From: Mucilaginibacter rubeus
Lineage (GTDB): Bacteria; Bacteroidota; Bacteroidia; Sphingobacteriales; Sphingobacteriaceae
Direction: 5' to 3'
DNA length: 64,000 nucleotides
Assembly: GCF_014643835.1 (NCBI RefSeq)
Contig: NZ_BMKD01000005.1
Location: forward strand, 248,001-312,000
Of the stretch, positions 62,685 to 64,000 are shown one piece after another; the first letter of the stretch is position 1; each line of letters begins with the position of its first letter. The translations under genes and the position numbers were made by a program. The notes below the pieces were generated by a model. It did no database searches, was not told where the DNA came from, and saw only the letters and a list, made by a program, of their open reading frames with translations.

Positions 62685-63686
62685 GAAATGTAATAATGCA
62701 AATACACCGGCGGCAATCAGTGCCGAAATAGGTATGGTAATGATCCAGGCCCAAACCAGGTTAATGGTTACGCCCCAGCGCACGGCCGATACTCGTTTAG
62801 TTAAACCCACACCTATAATTGAGCCGGTGATAGTATGTGTTGTTGAAACCGGGATCCCAAAACGCTCGGTAATAAACAGGGTGATAGCACCAGCAGTTTC
62901 GGCACTTACACCTTCAAGCGGGGTAACCTTGGTTATTTTTGAGCCCATGGTTTTAACGATCTTCCAACCACCCGACATGGTGCCTGCAGCAATAGCTGAG
63001 TAACAAGCTAAAGGGATCCACTCCGGCATTACTGAACCTGGCTTTATCACTTTTGAAGCAATAAGGCTTACGTACAGGATCCCCATTACTTTTTGAGCAT
63101 CGTTACCACCGTGAGCAAAACTCAGAGCTGCCGACGATACTAACTGCATGCGTTTAAACCAGCGCTCGGCAGTGGCTGGTCTGGCAGCTTTGCACAGGTG
63201 GAGTATTAAAATGGTTACAACATAAGCTATAATTAAACCAATAAACGGGGCAAGTACGATGTAGGCAACGATTTTAAGCACATATTGCATTTCAACAGCA
63301 TGCAGGGCGTTGGCGCCCATATAAAGTGCATTAGTCATACCTGCACCTGCAAAACCGCCTATAAGGGTGTGCGACGAGCTTGAAGGGATTCCGAACCACC
63401 ATGTAAAAAGGTTCCAGGTGATGGCGGCTACCAGGCCAGCCAGGATCACGTGCAGGGTAACGTAGTGCTCCAATACGATCTTAGATACGGTATTGGCAAC
63501 CTTATGATCTTTAATAAAAAAGTAAGCTGCAAAGTTGAATACCGCGGCCATTAACACAGCCTGAAACGGTGTTAATACTTTGGTAGATACAATGGTAGCT
63601 ATAGAGTTTGCGGCATCATGAAAGCCATTGGTGTAATCAAACAACAGGGCGAGTACAACAATAACTACAAGTAGGGAAGTAACCAT
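62676..63686 (-). CDS. PiT-family inorganic phosphate transporter
   Basis: A 336-residue membrane transporter for metal-phosphate with protons or sodium. The two PiT halves are seen at DYTNGFHDAANSIATIVSTKVL (about 17-38) and SFAHGGNDAQKVMGILYVSL (about 190-209), with GIPVSTTHTITGSIIGVG near the C-terminus. It lies 21 bases downstream of the DUF47/PhoU-like gene on the same strand, the usual partner order. Confidence 0.95.
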   Translation of the reverse strand: MVTSLLVVIVVLALLFDYTNGFHDAANSIATIVSTKVLTPFQAVLMAAVFNFAAYFFIKDHKVANTVSKIVLEHYVTLHVILAGLVAAITWNLFTWWFGIPSSSSHTLIGGFAGAGMTNALYMGANALHAVEMQYVLKIVAYIVLAPFIGLIIAYVVTILILHLCKAARPATAERWFKRMQLVSSAALSFAHGGNDAQKVMGILYVSLIASKVIKPGSVMPEWIPLACYSAIAAGTMSGGWKIVKTMGSKITKVTPLEGVSAETAGAITLFITERFGIPVSTTHTITGSIIGVGLTKRVSAVRWGVTINLVWAWIITIPISALIAAGVFALLHFFA

Positions 63687-63707
63687 TTAGCTGGGGATAA
63701 GATTTAC

Positions 63708-64000
63708 TTAAGCGTTTTTAACTAAGATTGACTCCATAACATTAGCTGCGTCTTCGCACATATCGGTAGCGGTTTCAAGAGCGGCTAATATTTCTTTGTA
63801 TTTGATAAGGCGGATAGCATCTTTTTCATACAGGAACAAGTCGGCTACAGCGCGGTCAAAAACATAATCGGCCTGGTTTTCAACACTGTTTATCCTGATG
63901 CATGAATCGGCGATATTACGCACATTCCTAAGGTCTTTCAGTTCTTTTACAGCTTTTTCCAAATCAACACTGGCCTGCAGTATCAGGTCAGATAGCTTAC
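63708..64000 (-). CDS. DUF47/PhoU-like partner of the phosphate transporter (partial)
   Basis: C-terminal 97 residues of a DUF47-family (PhoU-like helical) protein; the frame is open to the right edge of the window. An internal TTG codon at 63962 is not the start because the helix continues upstream of it (KLSDLILQASVDLEKAVKEL). Members form a regulatory pair with PiT transporters. It sits directly upstream of the transporter gene with a 21-base gap. Confidence 0.9.
   Translation of the reverse strand, partial: KLSDLILQASVDLEKAVKELKDLRNVRNIADSCIRINSVENQADYVFDRAVADLFLYEKDAIRLIKYKEILAALETATDMCEDAANVMESILVKNA

Overview
The window looks like a chromosomal segment of a member of the Bacteroidota, most likely Sphingobacteriaceae (Mucilaginibacter or Pedobacter-like). 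The reasons are a SusC/SusD pair, a hybrid two-component regulator with an AraC output domain, many SPII-type lipoproteins, promoters of the TTTG / TAnnTTTG type, and housekeeping proteins with Bacteroidota-style sequence. The genus is an inference from overall style, not from a marker gene.

Positions 1 to about 27.2 kb hold a large polysaccharide utilisation locus (PUL). It encodes a hybrid sensor/regulator (HTCS), SusC, SusD, a GH95 alpha-L-fucosidase/galactosidase-like enzyme, four GH43 enzymes with different accessory domains, and two alginate-lyase-superfamily proteins. No classical endo-acting glycoside hydrolase is present, so the lyase-like proteins are the best candidates for backbone cleavage. 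The expected substrate is a uronic-acid-containing glycan decorated with xylose or arabinose and with fucose or L-galactose. Two intergenic regions of the locus (before susC and before the GH95 gene) carry an inverted repeat with the same half-site (CGCAAT/ATTGCG), a candidate operator. A Crp-like regulator, an NAD-dependent reductase and an unknown protein (11.3-13.4 kb) interrupt the locus.

From 27.7 to 30.1 kb there is an HxlR-controlled redox cassette (SDR, DsbA-like, DoxX-like). A tRNA-Ala(GGC) with its terminator follows, then an orphan leader-like element, an AT-rich gene-free stretch, an MFS transporter and a cluster of microproteins (32.7-33.8 kb), two of which are tandem paralogues.

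From 33.9 to 52.5 kb lies core and house-keeping content: lpxB, surE, an esterase-like exported protein, Uma2 and CsbD proteins, an enolase-superfamily dipeptide epimerase, a rhomboid protease, an M14 peptidase, RraB- and MmcQ-like proteins, pepT, two GNAT acetyltransferases, a zeta-toxin-like kinase with a small overlapping partner, an S9 peptidase, an AT-rich pair (lipoprotein plus SUFU-domain protein) and a YkuD_2 transpeptidase-like protein.

From 52.6 to 57.6 kb is the rimP-nusA-infB operon, with a terminator-like hairpin in its predicted leader. Just downstream is a 165-bp element with perfect 35-bp inverted arms and nested hairpins. The right end has an M28 peptidase, an ECF sigma factor with a membrane partner that combines anti-sigma, CarboxypepD and TonB-like parts, a DUF4197 lipoprotein, and a PiT phosphate transporter with its PhoU-like partner, which runs off the window. 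Several genes have a perfect -7 box only 3-9 bases before the start codon, which suggests leaderless mRNAs.
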